Below, piece after piece: positions 15,797-25,228 of a stretch of 64,000 bases of DNA (its first letter is position 1; each line of letters opens with the position of its first letter). The notes under the pieces are model-generated. The model was given only the letters and a program-made list of their open reading frames with translations, did no database searches and was not told the DNA's origin. Source of the DNA: an uncultured Butyricicoccus sp. (GTDB lineage Bacteria; Bacillota; Clostridia; Oscillospirales; Butyricicoccaceae); the NCBI GenBank assembly GCA_934532985.1, contig CAKTAV010000008.1, forward strand, positions 20,767 to 84,766. The letters run 5' to 3'. The translations under genes and the position numbers were made by a program.

Positions 15797-16813
15797 ATGA
15801 TACAGGTCAGTCATCTGACCAAGCAATATGAGGCCGCGACGGCGATTCGCGATTTGTCCTTTTCGGTTGCAGAGGGAGAAATCGTCGGCTTTCTCGGCCC
15901 GAATGGCGCTGGTAAAACCACAACAATGAATATACTCACGGGCTGTCTGGAGGCGACGGACGGCACGGTGACGATTGACGGAAAATCCACACAGGAGTAT
16001 CCGGAGGAGGTGCGCCGCCGGATCGGCTATCTGCCGGAAATCCCGCCGCTGTACACCGATATGACCGTGCAGGAATATCTGGACTTTGTCTATCGGCTAA
16101 AAAAATGCACGCTGGACAAAGAAGAGCATCTGCACTCCGTCATGGAGCGCGCGGGATTGCAGGACGTCAGCGGACGACTGATCCGCAACCTGTCCAAGGG
16201 CTACCGTCAGCGCGTCGGTCTGGCGCAGGCGCTGATCGGCGATCCGAAGGTGCTGATTTTGGATGAGCCGACAGTCGGTCTTGACCCGAAGCAGATTATT
16301 GAAATCCGCAGCATGATCCGTTCGCTCGGCAAGACGCACACGGTCATCCTGTCCAGCCACATCCTGCCAGAGGTGCAGGAGGTCTGCGACCGCGTGATTG
16401 TCATCCATCAGGGACAGATTGTCGCGGACGGCACGACGCACGAACTGGCGCAGCGCATGACGCGCTCGTCTCAGCTGGAGATGGTCATCGAGGGCGATTC
16501 CGCCCGCATTCTGGCCATTTTGCAGGCCGTTCCCGGCGTAGCGGACGCGGTACTGACCGAAAAGGACGGACTCAAGTCCACCTATCGCATTGCGGCGCAG
16601 CCGGATACCGATGTCCGCCGCGATGTGTTTCACGCGCTGTCACAAAATCAGCTCGCCATTCTGTCCATGCAGCAGCTGGAAGCCAGCCTGGAGGATATCT
16701 TCCTCAAGCTGACCGGCACCGATGTGCCGGTGGAAGCCGAGGCGGAGGCGGAATCTGAAAGTAAGCCGGAGGGCAAGCATCATTTCTTCCGAAGGAGGAG
16801 AAACCGCAAGTGA
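15797..16813 (+). CDS. ABC transporter ATPase (GldA-like)
   Basis: A 338-residue ATP-binding subunit. Seen: Walker A GPNGAGKTT, Q-loop region RIGYLPEIPPLY, ABC signature LSKGYRQRVGLAQAL, Walker B VLILDEPTVGLDP and the H-loop ILSSH. The C-terminal 110 residues match the DrrA/CcmA/GldA tail domain and end in an acidic then very basic tail (EAEAEAESES..RRRRNRK). AGGAGGG precedes ATG 15797; an upstream frame extension has no site. It overlaps the permease start by GTGA. Together with the next three genes it forms a GldA-F-G-type exporter operon of unknown substrate. Confidence 0.9.
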   Translation: MIQVSHLTKQYEAATAIRDLSFSVAEGEIVGFLGPNGAGKTTTMNILTGCLEATDGTVTIDGKSTQEYPEEVRRRIGYLPEIPPLYTDMTVQEYLDFVYRLKKCTLDKEEHLHSVMERAGLQDVSGRLIRNLSKGYRQRVGLAQALIGDPKVLILDEPTVGLDPKQIIEIRSMIRSLGKTHTVILSSHILPEVQEVCDRVIVIHQGQIVADGTTHELAQRMTRSSQLEMVIEGDSARILAILQAVPGVADAVLTEKDGLKSTYRIAAQPDTDVRRDVFHALSQNQLAILSMQQLEASLEDIFLKLTGTDVPVEAEAEAESESKPEGKHHFFRRRRNRK

Positions 16814-17508
16814 ACACCATACGAAAACATGATTTTCAGAGCTTTTTCCGCTCGCCGCTCGGCTTCGTCTATGTCGGCGTGTTTGCTCTGATTGCCAATT
16901 TAATCTTTTTTGCCTACTGTATTTTGAACTCCTCCAGCGATCTGGCGTCGCCGTTTGCGTTTTTGCTGACGGTGCTGCTGTTCATAACCCCAATTCTGAC
17001 GATGCGTCTGTTCAGCGAGGAATATCGTCAGGGAACCGATCGCCTACTGCTCACCGCGCCGGTGCATGTGTGGGAAATTGTCTTGGGCAAATTCCTCGCC
17101 GCGATGGGCGTCATGCTGTGCTGTCTTGCCGTCACGCTGCCGTGGCTGGTAATTATTCTGTGCGGCGGCACGCTGGCATGGCAGACGACGGTGGGCTGTT
17201 ATATCGCCCTGCTGTGTGCGTCCATGGTGTTTGTCTCCATGGGCTTGTTCCTGTCGTCCGTGACCGAGAGCCAGCTGATTGCGGCCGTGCTGTCGTTCGC
17301 GCTGTTTTTGCTGCTGTATCTGGTGGACTCGCTGAGCAGCTCCGTCAGCGGCGTGCTGGGCACGGTGCTCAATTGGCTGTCGATTTTCACCCGATACGAC
17401 ACCTTCCTGTCGGCACAGTTCTCGTTCAGCAATTTGATTTACTTTTTCTCCTTGACCGCATTATTCCTGTTCTTCACCGCCCGCGTCGTCGAGCGGCGCA
17501 GACATTGA
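16810..17508 (+). CDS. ABC-2 type permease (GldF-like)
   Basis: A 232-residue membrane protein with six hydrophobic helices. The start FQSFFRSPLGFVYVGVFALIANL, then TMRLFSEEYRQGTDRLLLTAPV between helices, are hallmarks of the ABC-2/GldF permease family. GTG start overlaps the ATPase stop by four bases. It is the membrane channel for the adjacent ATPase. Confidence 0.88.
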   Translation: MNTIRKHDFQSFFRSPLGFVYVGVFALIANLIFFAYCILNSSSDLASPFAFLLTVLLFITPILTMRLFSEEYRQGTDRLLLTAPVHVWEIVLGKFLAAMGVMLCCLAVTLPWLVIILCGGTLAWQTTVGCYIALLCASMVFVSMGLFLSSVTESQLIAAVLSFALFLLLYLVDSLSSSVSGVLGTVLNWLSIFTRYDTFLSAQFSFSNLIYFFSLTALFLFFTARVVERRRH

Positions 17509-17527
17509 CCGGAGGTGAGCCAATCTC

Positions 17528-19261
17528 ATGCAGTATGTTTGCATTGCGTTATTTATTCTATTATTGGTCGCCTCGCTGGCGGTCACGGCTGTCATCCACG
17601 GCAGCAAAAAGATATTTTCTCCCGCCCGCATTGCGCTGTTTGCGGCGATTCCGGCAGTTCTGCTGGGCGTGGATACATTTTTCCTGTGCTTCACGCTGGA
17701 TACCGGCATTGTCGTCGTGCCGATTGTTCTGATCGCGGCGTATTTGGTGCTGTTTTTCCTATACCGCTGGGCAAATGCCCGCACGCCGGACGGCAAAAAG
17801 CGGGAGCTGCGACACCGCATCACGCCAGGCCACAACACCAAGCGCACGAAGCGCTTCCTGCTGTCCTCCGGCTCGGTCGTGCTGGCGATTGTCGCGGTGA
17901 TTCTGCTGAATTTAATCTGCACAAACCTGAACGATCGCTTTGATCTCAATCTCGACCTGACGTCCAGTAAGATGTACAGCATCACGCAGGACACCTATGA
18001 CACGCTGGATAACCTGAAGGACGAGGTGGACATTACCGTCCTGATGAGCGAGGACGATTTGGCGTCCAGCACCTACGGCAACTATGTCAAGGTTCTGCTG
18101 GATAAGTACGCCGACCGCACGAAAAAGCTCACTGTAACCTATATTGACCCGTATAAAAACCCTTCAGCGGTGGAGAAATTCAGCGATCTGTCGGACAGCG
18201 TAAGCGAGGGCAGTGTCATCGTTCAGTCCGGCGACCAATCGCGCGTGCTCAATCTAGTGGACTTTTATGACACCTCGTCGGATTCGTCCTCCGGCTATAC
18301 GTCGGTCAGCGGCTTCCGCGGCGAGAGTACCTTAACCTCGTCGATTCTGTCGGTCACAAGCGACAGCATCCCGCACGCCTATATTCTGCGCGGACACAAC
18401 GAGAGCATATCCACCCAATTTACCAGCATGCTGGAGACCTCCGGCTACACGGTAAAGGAGCTGACGCTGGCGGAATCGGACATCCCGAAAAAGGCGTCTC
18501 TTCTCGTGCTCAGTCTGCCGCAGAAGGATTACACGGAAGACGAGCTAAACGCGCTGGATGATTACGTCAAGGGCGGCGGCGATCTGCTGGTATTTGACGG
18601 TACGGAAAGCCCGACCGACCTCAAGAATCTGTATTCCTATCTCAAGGAATGGGGCATTACGGTACAGCAGAAGATGGTGCTGGACTCCGACTATAACATC
18701 AGCGATGCACGGTATATTCTGGCGTCGCTGGAGGACACAGACACCAACAGCGGACTGTCCAGCCAGTCGGATCAGGTCATTGTCACGCCGGACGCCAAGG
18801 CGCTGCGTGTCAAGCTCAAGGATTCCGTGACGGACCGCACGGTGGAAACCCTGCTGTCCTCGCGCAAGACATCCTATGCCCGCGCAATCAATTCCGACAC
18901 CACCTATGATTCCTACAGCAAGGAGAAGAGCGACACGGACGGCCCATTTGCCATCGCCGCGCTGGCGGAGTACACCGGCAACGACAACGGCGGACAGATT
19001 TTGGTCTGCTCCTCCGCGCTGATGATGACGGATCAGCTCATGCAGTCGTCCAGCCTGCTCAACCGCAGCTTTTTGAGCAACACGATTTCCGTCATGCAGC
19101 CTGACACCCAGCTGGTTTCCATCGCGTCGAAATCCATGGCGGCGGAGCCGCTCACGCTGGGCACGACGGCAACCTATGTGGTATTCCTGATTCTGCTGTT
19201 TATCCCGATTTTCCTGTTCGTCTATGGCCTTGTGGTCTTTTTCCAGAGGAGGCGTCTGTGA
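17528..19261 (+). CDS. GldG-like ABC transporter accessory protein
   Basis: A 577-residue protein with three N-terminal membrane segments, a basic cytoplasmic stretch (RHRITPGHNTKRTKR), another helix (about residues 112-134), a large extracellular domain with FDLNLDLTSSKMYSIT and ITVLMSEDD near its start, and a final transmembrane helix. This is the GldG / ABC_transp_aux architecture. The domain has a GATase-like fold in known relatives (YILRGHNES is visible). Its role is presumably substrate handling for the GldA/GldF-like transporter. A helix-rich N terminus before the usual start is an addition. Confidence 0.85.
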   Translation: MQYVCIALFILLLVASLAVTAVIHGSKKIFSPARIALFAAIPAVLLGVDTFFLCFTLDTGIVVVPIVLIAAYLVLFFLYRWANARTPDGKKRELRHRITPGHNTKRTKRFLLSSGSVVLAIVAVILLNLICTNLNDRFDLNLDLTSSKMYSITQDTYDTLDNLKDEVDITVLMSEDDLASSTYGNYVKVLLDKYADRTKKLTVTYIDPYKNPSAVEKFSDLSDSVSEGSVIVQSGDQSRVLNLVDFYDTSSDSSSGYTSVSGFRGESTLTSSILSVTSDSIPHAYILRGHNESISTQFTSMLETSGYTVKELTLAESDIPKKASLLVLSLPQKDYTEDELNALDDYVKGGGDLLVFDGTESPTDLKNLYSYLKEWGITVQQKMVLDSDYNISDARYILASLEDTDTNSGLSSQSDQVIVTPDAKALRVKLKDSVTDRTVETLLSSRKTSYARAINSDTTYDSYSKEKSDTDGPFAIAALAEYTGNDNGGQILVCSSALMMTDQLMQSSSLLNRSFLSNTISVMQPDTQLVSIASKSMAAEPLTLGTTATYVVFLILLFIPIFLFVYGLVVFFQRRRL

Positions 19262-20679
19262 TGACGCGCCCGCAGAGACGAATTCTTGCCGCCGCACTGG
19301 TTGTGGCGCTGCTGGGCGGAGCCTATGCCCTGCTGCTCGCCCATCCGGCGGAGGACAAGGACAGTGATTCGGAAACCGTAGCGCTGACCGAAATCGACAG
19401 CGAGGACGTGTCGGCGATTACCGTCGAGCCGCGCAAGGGCAGCTCGTTCACAGTGAAAATCAAGAGCGACGATTCCGGCACGGAATACCGGATAAAGGGG
19501 GATAAATCCGGAGCGTATGACCAGAATTCCCTCTCCACCCTGCTGTCCACGGCGACGGCAGTGTCCGGCACGCTGGTTGATCCGGTCTGCACGGAGCTGG
19601 AGCGCTATGGTCTGGATGAGGAATCCCAACGCGACACGGTGACGCTGACGCAGGAGGACGATACCGAGATCAAGCTGGTGTTCGGCATGACCTCAGACAC
19701 GCTCGGCGGCACCTACTGCATGGTGGACGGCAGTACGGATGTCTATTTCGTGTCGTCAGACACGGTGGATACACTGCTGCAATCGCAGAAGAAATATCTA
19801 TCCCTATCGGTGCTCGGCTCGTACTACGCGCTGACCTCCTCGCTGGAGAAGATGACGATTACGCCGACAAGCGGTACGGCGATGACCATCGCGCGGCGGG
19901 ATACCGACGATATGGACTCGGATGTCTCCTCGGCGTATTCCACCTTCCGGCTCACCGCTCCGGAGAGCGCGAACGCGGATGACGACGCCGTAAACAATAA
20001 AATTCTGTCCCAGCTGCAAAGCGGACTGACGGCGCAAGCAATTGCCAAGCAGCACGCCAGTGACGCCGATCTCGCGAAATACGGACTGGACAATCCACGG
20101 GCGCGCATCGCCCTGACGTTCTCCAACGAGTCGTTTACCCTGCTCATCGGCAAGACCAAGGGCGATAGCATCTATGTCATGACAGACGGCAGCGACACGG
20201 TATATCGCTGCGCGGCGGAGTATTATTCCTTTGTGGATTCGCTGGATTGGCGGCATTACCGCTCCTCTCAGCTGGTGGCGTTTGCCAAGCGGGAGCTGAA
20301 ATCCGCCCAGCTGACCTATGACGGCACGACACATACCGCGACCGTGCGCTATGTACAGGCGGACGAGAATTCCGACAGCGATTCGGATACCTATACCGGC
20401 AAGCTGGACGGCAAGAAGATGAAATCCAAGGCGATTGACCAGCTGTACAGCACGTTGACCTCGCTAGACGCGGTTTCGATTTCGGATGCGGCAAGCACCT
20501 CCGGCGGCAAGGAAATCCTGTCGCTGAAGCTCAAGCTAAGCGGCGGCACGACGCATACGCTGTCGTTTGCCAAGGGCGGCTCGCGCAAGTATCTGGTCGA
20601 TGTCGACAGCAGCGGATACCGCTATACGATTTCAAAGACGGATTTCGATACGCTGCTCTCCTGCTTCGGCGCCAAATAA
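19261..20679 (+). CDS. DUF4340-domain membrane-anchored protein
   Basis: A 472-residue protein with one N-terminal helix (LAAALVVALLGGAYALLLAH) and a long S/T/D-rich extracytoplasmic part made of two similar DUF4340-type units: residues near 105-135 (CTELERYGLDEESQRDTVTL) and near 270-290 (LAKYGLDNPRARIALTF), each followed by a beta-rich segment with LVFGMTSD or LLIGKTKGD. DUF4340 proteins sit next to GldG-type genes in many bacteria. AGAGGAGG is eight bases before ATG 19261; the GTG at 19258 is an alternative. Its ATG shares one base with the GldG stop. Confidence 0.85.
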   Translation: MTRPQRRILAAALVVALLGGAYALLLAHPAEDKDSDSETVALTEIDSEDVSAITVEPRKGSSFTVKIKSDDSGTEYRIKGDKSGAYDQNSLSTLLSTATAVSGTLVDPVCTELERYGLDEESQRDTVTLTQEDDTEIKLVFGMTSDTLGGTYCMVDGSTDVYFVSSDTVDTLLQSQKKYLSLSVLGSYYALTSSLEKMTITPTSGTAMTIARRDTDDMDSDVSSAYSTFRLTAPESANADDDAVNNKILSQLQSGLTAQAIAKQHASDADLAKYGLDNPRARIALTFSNESFTLLIGKTKGDSIYVMTDGSDTVYRCAAEYYSFVDSLDWRHYRSSQLVAFAKRELKSAQLTYDGTTHTATVRYVQADENSDSDSDTYTGKLDGKKMKSKAIDQLYSTLTSLDAVSISDAASTSGGKEILSLKLKLSGGTTHTLSFAKGGSRKYLVDVDSSGYRYTISKTDFDTLLSCFGAK

Positions 20680-20725
20680 GATAGCCCCCTCTACGCAGAG
20701 TGTAGTAACGCTCAGCGAAAAAACG

Positions 20726-20766
20726 TCCCATGCCCCATCGTTTCGGTGTTCGGCATGGGATTTTTT
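20726..20766 (+). terminator. Terminator of the GldA-type operon
   Basis: TCCCATGCC / GGCATGGGA stem followed by six T. Confidence 0.85.
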
Positions 20767-20840
20767 CATGTACCGTTCGTGCTCCATTTTTGTCAACGTG
20801 TTTACTTTTATATGAAAAAATAATATTTCCCAATTTTGCA

Positions 20841-20869
20841 TTGACAACATCAAGAAACCGGAGTATACT
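20841..20869 (+). promoter_or_regulatory. Promoter of the NlpC/P60 gene pair
   Basis: TTGACA (20841-20846), 17-bp spacer, TATACT (20864-20869). The predicted leader is about 220 nt, unusually long. It holds a small ATGTGTCCGGACATA inverted repeat near 21034 but no riboswitch I can name. Confidence 0.75.
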
Positions 20870-21095
20870 ATTGTCATAAAGCATAAATCAACTAATATAT
20901 TCCTTGTTATTTTGTGCAATCTGCCATTTTAGTCGCTATCGGTCGGAATAATTCCCAGATTATAGATGACTTTTATCTCCGCACAATCTCAAATGATGTT
21001 TCTGTTTCCATATTGTTACCTTTGAGTACATTTATGTGTCCGGACATAATGTAATATTTTATTCAACTCCACATATGTTAAGAAGGAGGGTATGT

Positions 21096-22166
21096 ATGAA
21101 ACAACATGTAAGACGACTGTTGGCGTTGGGCTGTGTCTGCACTCTGCTCGTAGGTGCAACTGCCATGGCACTGCCTGCCGACGAAGATGCAGAGAACAGT
21201 ACGGTGGATATTGCCGTAGACACTTCAGATTCTTCTCCCGATGTCACCACTTCCAATGAGGGTGATTCCTCCACCGATTCGGATATTGACATTCCGATGA
21301 TTGAACCCGGAGACAACCGTGTGGACGCACCGCTGAGTGATGCTTTTGTCGAAGCCACTTCTACCGTTCAGCCCTATGCAATTGCAGAAGCCTATCAAGT
21401 TCAAATTGTAGCGCTGAAAAACTGTAATCTGTATAAAGGCGCCGGTACTGCTACCGGAGACGCCGGAACAATGCCAAAGGGAACCGTCCGTATGGTCAAG
21501 GCTATTTCCGGCAAGTTCTATCAGGTGGTAATGGACAGCAAAGATGTCTGGGTTCATGTCAACAATATTGGCGATGCCACCACCGCAACCATCACGGTTA
21601 CCGCCAATCAGGACTGCAATGTTTATTCCGAAGCAAGCAGTACTTCTGGAAAGGTAGAGACGCTGTCCAGCGGTGCAAGCCGTACTGTGTTGAATTTCTC
21701 CGGAAATTTCTACAAGATCAAAGTAAACGGCACATATGGCTGGGTCAAGATGAACACAGGCAAGCTTGACATCAACATTGATGGTAAGGCTCTCTCTACA
21801 CATAAGAAGATTGCCAATCTGGCAAAGATGCAGCTTGGAAAGGACTATGTGTGGGGCGGCAACGGTCCAAACACCTTTGATTGCTCTGGTCTCGTAAAGT
21901 ATTGCTACAACGCCTATGGTATCACCTCACTTCCGCGTGTTTCCAGCGATCAGTATAATCAGTGCCATAAGATTTCCAAGAGTGACCTAAAACCCGGTTA
22001 TCTCTTATTCTTTAATACCAGTGGTAATGGTGTATCACACGTTGCTATCTATGTCGGTAAGAACATCATGGTTCACGCCGCAAATGTACGCGCTGGTATT
22101 AAGTGGGATTATATTACCGACAAATATTATTCCAGCTGCCTTGTCGGCTGTGGCTACTTTTCCTAA
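21096..22166 (+). CDS. Secreted SH3 + NlpC/P60 cell-wall hydrolase
   Basis: A 356-residue exported protein. Signal peptide: MKQHVRRLLALGCVCTLLVGATAMA. It is followed by an S/T/D-rich linker (to about 95), two bacterial SH3-like repeats (NCNLYKGAGTATGDAGTMPKG... and DCNVYSEASSTSGKVETLSSG...), then an NlpC/P60 domain: GKDYVWGGNGPNTFDCSGLVKYCY with the catalytic Cys, LKPGYLLFFNT, and VSHVAIYVG with the catalytic His. NlpC/P60 enzymes cut D-Glu-diamino acid bonds in wall peptides. AAGGAGGG lies five bases before ATG 21096. It is followed 15 bp later by a small secreted Fn3-like protein. Base composition is more AT-rich than the flanking operons. Confidence 0.92.
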   Translation: MKQHVRRLLALGCVCTLLVGATAMALPADEDAENSTVDIAVDTSDSSPDVTTSNEGDSSTDSDIDIPMIEPGDNRVDAPLSDAFVEATSTVQPYAIAEAYQVQIVALKNCNLYKGAGTATGDAGTMPKGTVRMVKAISGKFYQVVMDSKDVWVHVNNIGDATTATITVTANQDCNVYSEASSTSGKVETLSSGASRTVLNFSGNFYKIKVNGTYGWVKMNTGKLDINIDGKALSTHKKIANLAKMQLGKDYVWGGNGPNTFDCSGLVKYCYNAYGITSLPRVSSDQYNQCHKISKSDLKPGYLLFFNTSGNGVSHVAIYVGKNIMVHAANVRAGIKWDYITDKYYSSCLVGCGYFS

Positions 22167-22181
22167 ATGGAGGTGTTTATT

Positions 22182-22763
22182 ATGAAACGTAGTAAGTTCA
22201 AGCAACTGATTGCCAGCTTACTTCTGGGTGCGATGCTGGTCGGTGGAACGTCTGCACTTGCTGCGAAGGATTATCCTTATGATCCCCCGATTGATGTATA
22301 TGTAGATGAAGTTTACAACACGACGCCCAAAGCGGCAAAGCCGAGCAACTATGCAGAACAGCATAATCCCAACAAAAGCCGCATTAAGAACGTGCATGTT
22401 AGTTGGTTCACGAGAGGATTAGCCGCTGGACAAGATGATTCTTATCTACATGTCAGCTGGACGGGCAAGAAAAACGCGAAGAAGAACGTCAAGTACTATG
22501 AAGCGCAAGTCAGCTTTACTGGAAACTCTTCTATTTCCGAATTTATAACTACCAAGAAAAAGAGCTTTACGCTCAACTCCGGATATTCCTGCATATTCAA
22601 ACCGAATCTCCGTCCTTCTAAGCACAATACCTATACGATTCGCGTTCGCGCCGTATACAAGAAGGGGAAACCGAGCAAGTGGAGTAAGACAGTGCGTTTT
22701 ACGCCGACTGAAAATAATCAGATGTCTTCGGATGAGATTTATAAAATCACGAAATATAAGTAA
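22182..22763 (+). CDS. Small secreted Fn3-like basic protein (partner of NlpC/P60)
   Basis: A 193-residue protein with a signal peptide (MKRSKFKQLIASLLLGAMLVGGTSALA), a short linker and a single Fn3-like beta domain: LHVSWTGKKNAKKNVKYYEAQ, then NTYTIRVRAVYKKGKPSKWSKTVRF. It is Lys-rich. GGAGGTG is six bases before ATG 22182. It has no enzymatic motifs. The arrangement, hydrolase followed by a basic exported Fn3 protein, mirrors the A/B pairs at 36-47 kb. A role as regulator or immunity factor for the upstream hydrolase is possible but unproven; wall anchoring is the alternative. Confidence 0.75.
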   Translation: MKRSKFKQLIASLLLGAMLVGGTSALAAKDYPYDPPIDVYVDEVYNTTPKAAKPSNYAEQHNPNKSRIKNVHVSWFTRGLAAGQDDSYLHVSWTGKKNAKKNVKYYEAQVSFTGNSSISEFITTKKKSFTLNSGYSCIFKPNLRPSKHNTYTIRVRAVYKKGKPSKWSKTVRFTPTENNQMSSDEIYKITKYK

Positions 22764-22787
22764 CTGCCTAAAACAGTAGGAATGACA

Positions 22788-22819
22788 ACGCACCTCAGCC
22801 GCCGCTGGGGTGCGTTTTT
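22788..22819 (+). terminator. Terminator of the NlpC/P60 pair
   Basis: ACGCACCTCAGC / GCTGGGGTGCGT stem followed by TTTT. Confidence 0.85.
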
Positions 22820-23124
22820 GTCATATTGGGAAGCGGCGCTGGGACGAAAACCATCGGCGATGCGATATTATGATCTGCATGGCTATCGCTTTCCGTTACA
22901 AACAAAAACCTCGCGCATAAGTAAAAAGCAAGCGCGGGGGAGGCACTTGCTTTTCACCTTGCACGAGATGCAATTCATGAGGTGTATAAAATACAATCAG
23001 GGGGAATGATTGTATTTTGGGCAATCATAAGAGAGAAGCGTCTGCTATGTTGCATACAACGTTTCTCTGTTTCCTACATTATACGGCACGGTGTTGTACA
23101 TTGTCAAGAACTCTCCGCCGCACA
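22820..23124. other. Intergenic stretch, hairpins only
   Basis: Holds AAGCAAGCGCGGGGGAGGCACTTGCTT (22928-22954) and AGAGAAGCGT..AACGTTTCTCT (about 23031-23067), either of which could end the spoIIQ transcript. No gene seen. Confidence 0.5.
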
Positions 23125-23916
23125 TTACGATTTTTTCACATATTCTTGTAAATTGACGGGGTTTCCATCCTTCGTTAGTTCAAAATGCAGATGCACGCCT
23201 TGCTTTGCTTCCGCCGGCATCGCCTTTCCTAAATGGGCCAGAACCTGTCCGGACTTTACCTTGTCTCCCTTGGCGACATTCAGGTCGGCAATTCCGGCAT
23301 AACGGCTCTGCATTCCACCGCTGTGTTCGACCAGCAGATAGGTTCCGTACAGTGCATTTTCGCCTACCTCCAGAACAGTTCCGTCGGCCGCCGCCAGCAC
23401 ATCGTCGCCCATTTTGCCGCCATAGTCGGTCGCCGCGTGGGTGCGCCAGTCCTCCATCGTCACGTCATATGCCAGCGCATCCATGGAATACGCACGCACC
23501 ACCTTCGCCGCGCTCATTGGCGCGGTAAACGCTGGAACAGCAGTGTCTGATGCCGCTGTGGTCTCCTGAGACGGCGCCTCTTCGGCGTCCTCGGTATCGT
23601 CTGTGTCCTCAGTCTCGTCCGCTTCCTCTGCGTCGTCATCCGTATCCGCGTCCGTATCGGCGTCCGCTGCGTCTCCGCTGGTCGCCGTGCTGTGCTCGTT
23701 TTCTGACGGCAGGGTGGGAATGCGCTCGACCGAGTCCGAGGCCGATACGCTGTCGTCCTCCTCCGTATATTCATAGCGGTTCAGCGTATCCGCATCCGTA
23801 AACTGCGGCTGTGCAAACAGCACAAAGGCCACCACAGCAACCGCCGCCGCACAGCCCAGCAGGAGCATGATATACCGCCGGTTTTCCGCATGTCCCTCTT
23901 CTCTGGATTGTTTCAT
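23125..23916 (-). CDS. spoIIQ: SpoIIQ-like LytM/M23 protein
   Basis: A 263-residue protein with one N-terminal membrane helix (IMLLLGCAAAVAVVAFVLFA), a very acidic D/E/T/A linker (residues about 75-115) and a C-terminal LytM/M23 domain: THAATDYGGKMGDDVLAAADGTVLEV, then GVHLHFELTKDG. Both zinc-ligand motifs (HxxxD and HxH) are kept, as in clostridial SpoIIQ and unlike B. subtilis SpoIIQ. It would form part of the forespore side of the engulfment zipper and channel. Directly downstream of spoIID. AGGAGG is eight bases before ATG 23916; a GTG three codons upstream overlaps that site. Confidence 0.85.
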   Translation of the reverse strand: MKQSREEGHAENRRYIMLLLGCAAAVAVVAFVLFAQPQFTDADTLNRYEYTEEDDSVSASDSVERIPTLPSENEHSTATSGDAADADTDADTDDDAEEADETEDTDDTEDAEEAPSQETTAASDTAVPAFTAPMSAAKVVRAYSMDALAYDVTMEDWRTHAATDYGGKMGDDVLAAADGTVLEVGENALYGTYLLVEHSGGMQSRYAGIADLNVAKGDKVKSGQVLAHLGKAMPAEAKQGVHLHFELTKDGNPVNLQEYVKKS

Positions 23917-23984
23917 CTCTTCCACCTCCTGTCCGTAGTATGGACAGGAGATTCCTGCTTTATGCCGTCCCTTTCCGATATTTT

Positions 23985-25064
23985 TTAGGAATCCAGCGTC
24001 GTAATCTCGGTATCCGTATAATAATGCGTCAAAATTTCCTCGCAGCTGCTCCCGTTTTCCGCCATCGCCTTCGCGCCGTATTGGCTCATGCCGACGGCGT
24101 GCCCGTAGCCCGTCGTCTCAAATGTAATCGACGTCTCGGTCGTGGATACGGTAAAGTTCGTCGAGCGCAGACCGAGAATCTGCCGCAGGGTCGTTCCCTT
24201 CGCCTTTACGCCACCCACCTTACACCAAAGGACATTACCCGCCTCCGTTCGCTTCCATTTGGTAAACCAGCTGTCCGGCCGTCCGGTCAAGTTGATTTTG
24301 GGATAGCTTGTGAGCATACGCTGACGGAAATCCTCCGCGTCAAAGGTTTCGGACGAGGTGTAATCCGGACACGCATCGTCGCCGCTGCTGTCCACGCTCA
24401 CCAAATATGGCACAACCGCGCCCCACACGTCCTCGGCGGACTCGGTCTCGTCCCCGCACGCCGCGTGAAACACCGCCGTGATCGGCTCTCCCTGATACGT
24501 CACGATCTCTCCGCTTGTCTCCTGCACAGCCTGTTCCACTTTGGCGCGCCATTCATCCGCGCGGCTTCCCCATTGCTTTTGTCCGTCCTTGTCCAAATCC
24601 AAATACGCCGCGCAGTGGGTATAATCGTCGCAGACATCCGCATCCGGATGGACGTCATCGTTCTTTTGCTCCTGCCGGGACGCCGCAAACGTTCGCGCCG
24701 CAATCGCCTGTGCCTTGAGCGCCTCCAGTGGGAACGACGCCGGCATCTCCGCCGCCGTCACTCCGGCGACATAGTCCTCCAGCTTCATGGATGTTACTGT
24801 TCCGTTAAGAGAAACGGTGATTGTCGGGGTCGCTTCTGTCGTTTTTGTTTCCTCTTGTGACGGTTGTTCCTCATTTTCCCCCTCCTGTGTAGATTTTGTT
24901 GAATTTTGCTCAATTTTATCCTGCGGCTCTTCGCTTTTTTGTACGCGCGAAACGGTATGTTCTTTTATCGAATTTTCTTCCGATTCCGCGAGCAGATACG
25001 ACCGAATCGGAAGGAAATACAGGGCAGACATCAGAAGAAGCGCGAGTATCACCACTTTTTTCAA
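23985..25064 (-). CDS. spoIID: Stage II sporulation protein D
   Basis: A 359-residue membrane-anchored lytic transglycosylase of engulfment. N-terminal helix VVILALLLMSALYFLPI, E/Q/S/T-rich linker to about residue 80, then the SpoIID/LytB domain: LEDYVAGVTAAEMPASFPLEALKAQAIAARTFA with the catalytic Glu, FHAACGDETESAEDVWG, and the C-terminal GYGHAVGMSQYGAKAMA. TTG start, supported by AGGAGG seven bases upstream. With SpoIIQ 68 bp downstream it shows that the host lineage forms endospores. Confidence 0.93.
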   Translation of the reverse strand: MKKVVILALLLMSALYFLPIRSYLLAESEENSIKEHTVSRVQKSEEPQDKIEQNSTKSTQEGENEEQPSQEETKTTEATPTITVSLNGTVTSMKLEDYVAGVTAAEMPASFPLEALKAQAIAARTFAASRQEQKNDDVHPDADVCDDYTHCAAYLDLDKDGQKQWGSRADEWRAKVEQAVQETSGEIVTYQGEPITAVFHAACGDETESAEDVWGAVVPYLVSVDSSGDDACPDYTSSETFDAEDFRQRMLTSYPKINLTGRPDSWFTKWKRTEAGNVLWCKVGGVKAKGTTLRQILGLRSTNFTVSTTETSITFETTGYGHAVGMSQYGAKAMAENGSSCEEILTHYYTDTEITTLDS

Positions 25065-25098
25065 ATTTGTTCCTCCTCTCTTTTACGATCCGTTGCAA

Positions 25099-25127
25099 TT
25101 GACATTTTTGCAAGTTTGCTGTAAACT
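25099..25127 (+). promoter_or_regulatory. Promoter of citrate synthase
   Basis: TTGACA (25099-25104), 17-bp spacer, TAAACT (25122-25127). The leader then holds a CCTGAAAGCG-TAGATA-CGCCTTTCGGG hairpin (about 25151-25178). Confidence 0.7.
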
Positions 25128-25228
25128 ATATTCATAATAACCCTGTTATGCTCCTGAAAGCGTAGATACGCCTTTCGGGTAATGATACATCATCCGAAGT
25201 GTTAGAAATATTGAATGAGGTGAAAGTT

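Noticed and set aside
20870..21095. Riboswitch in the long NlpC/P60 leader
   Set aside because: No conserved riboswitch core recognised; c-di-AMP control is common for such genes but its motif is not visible here.
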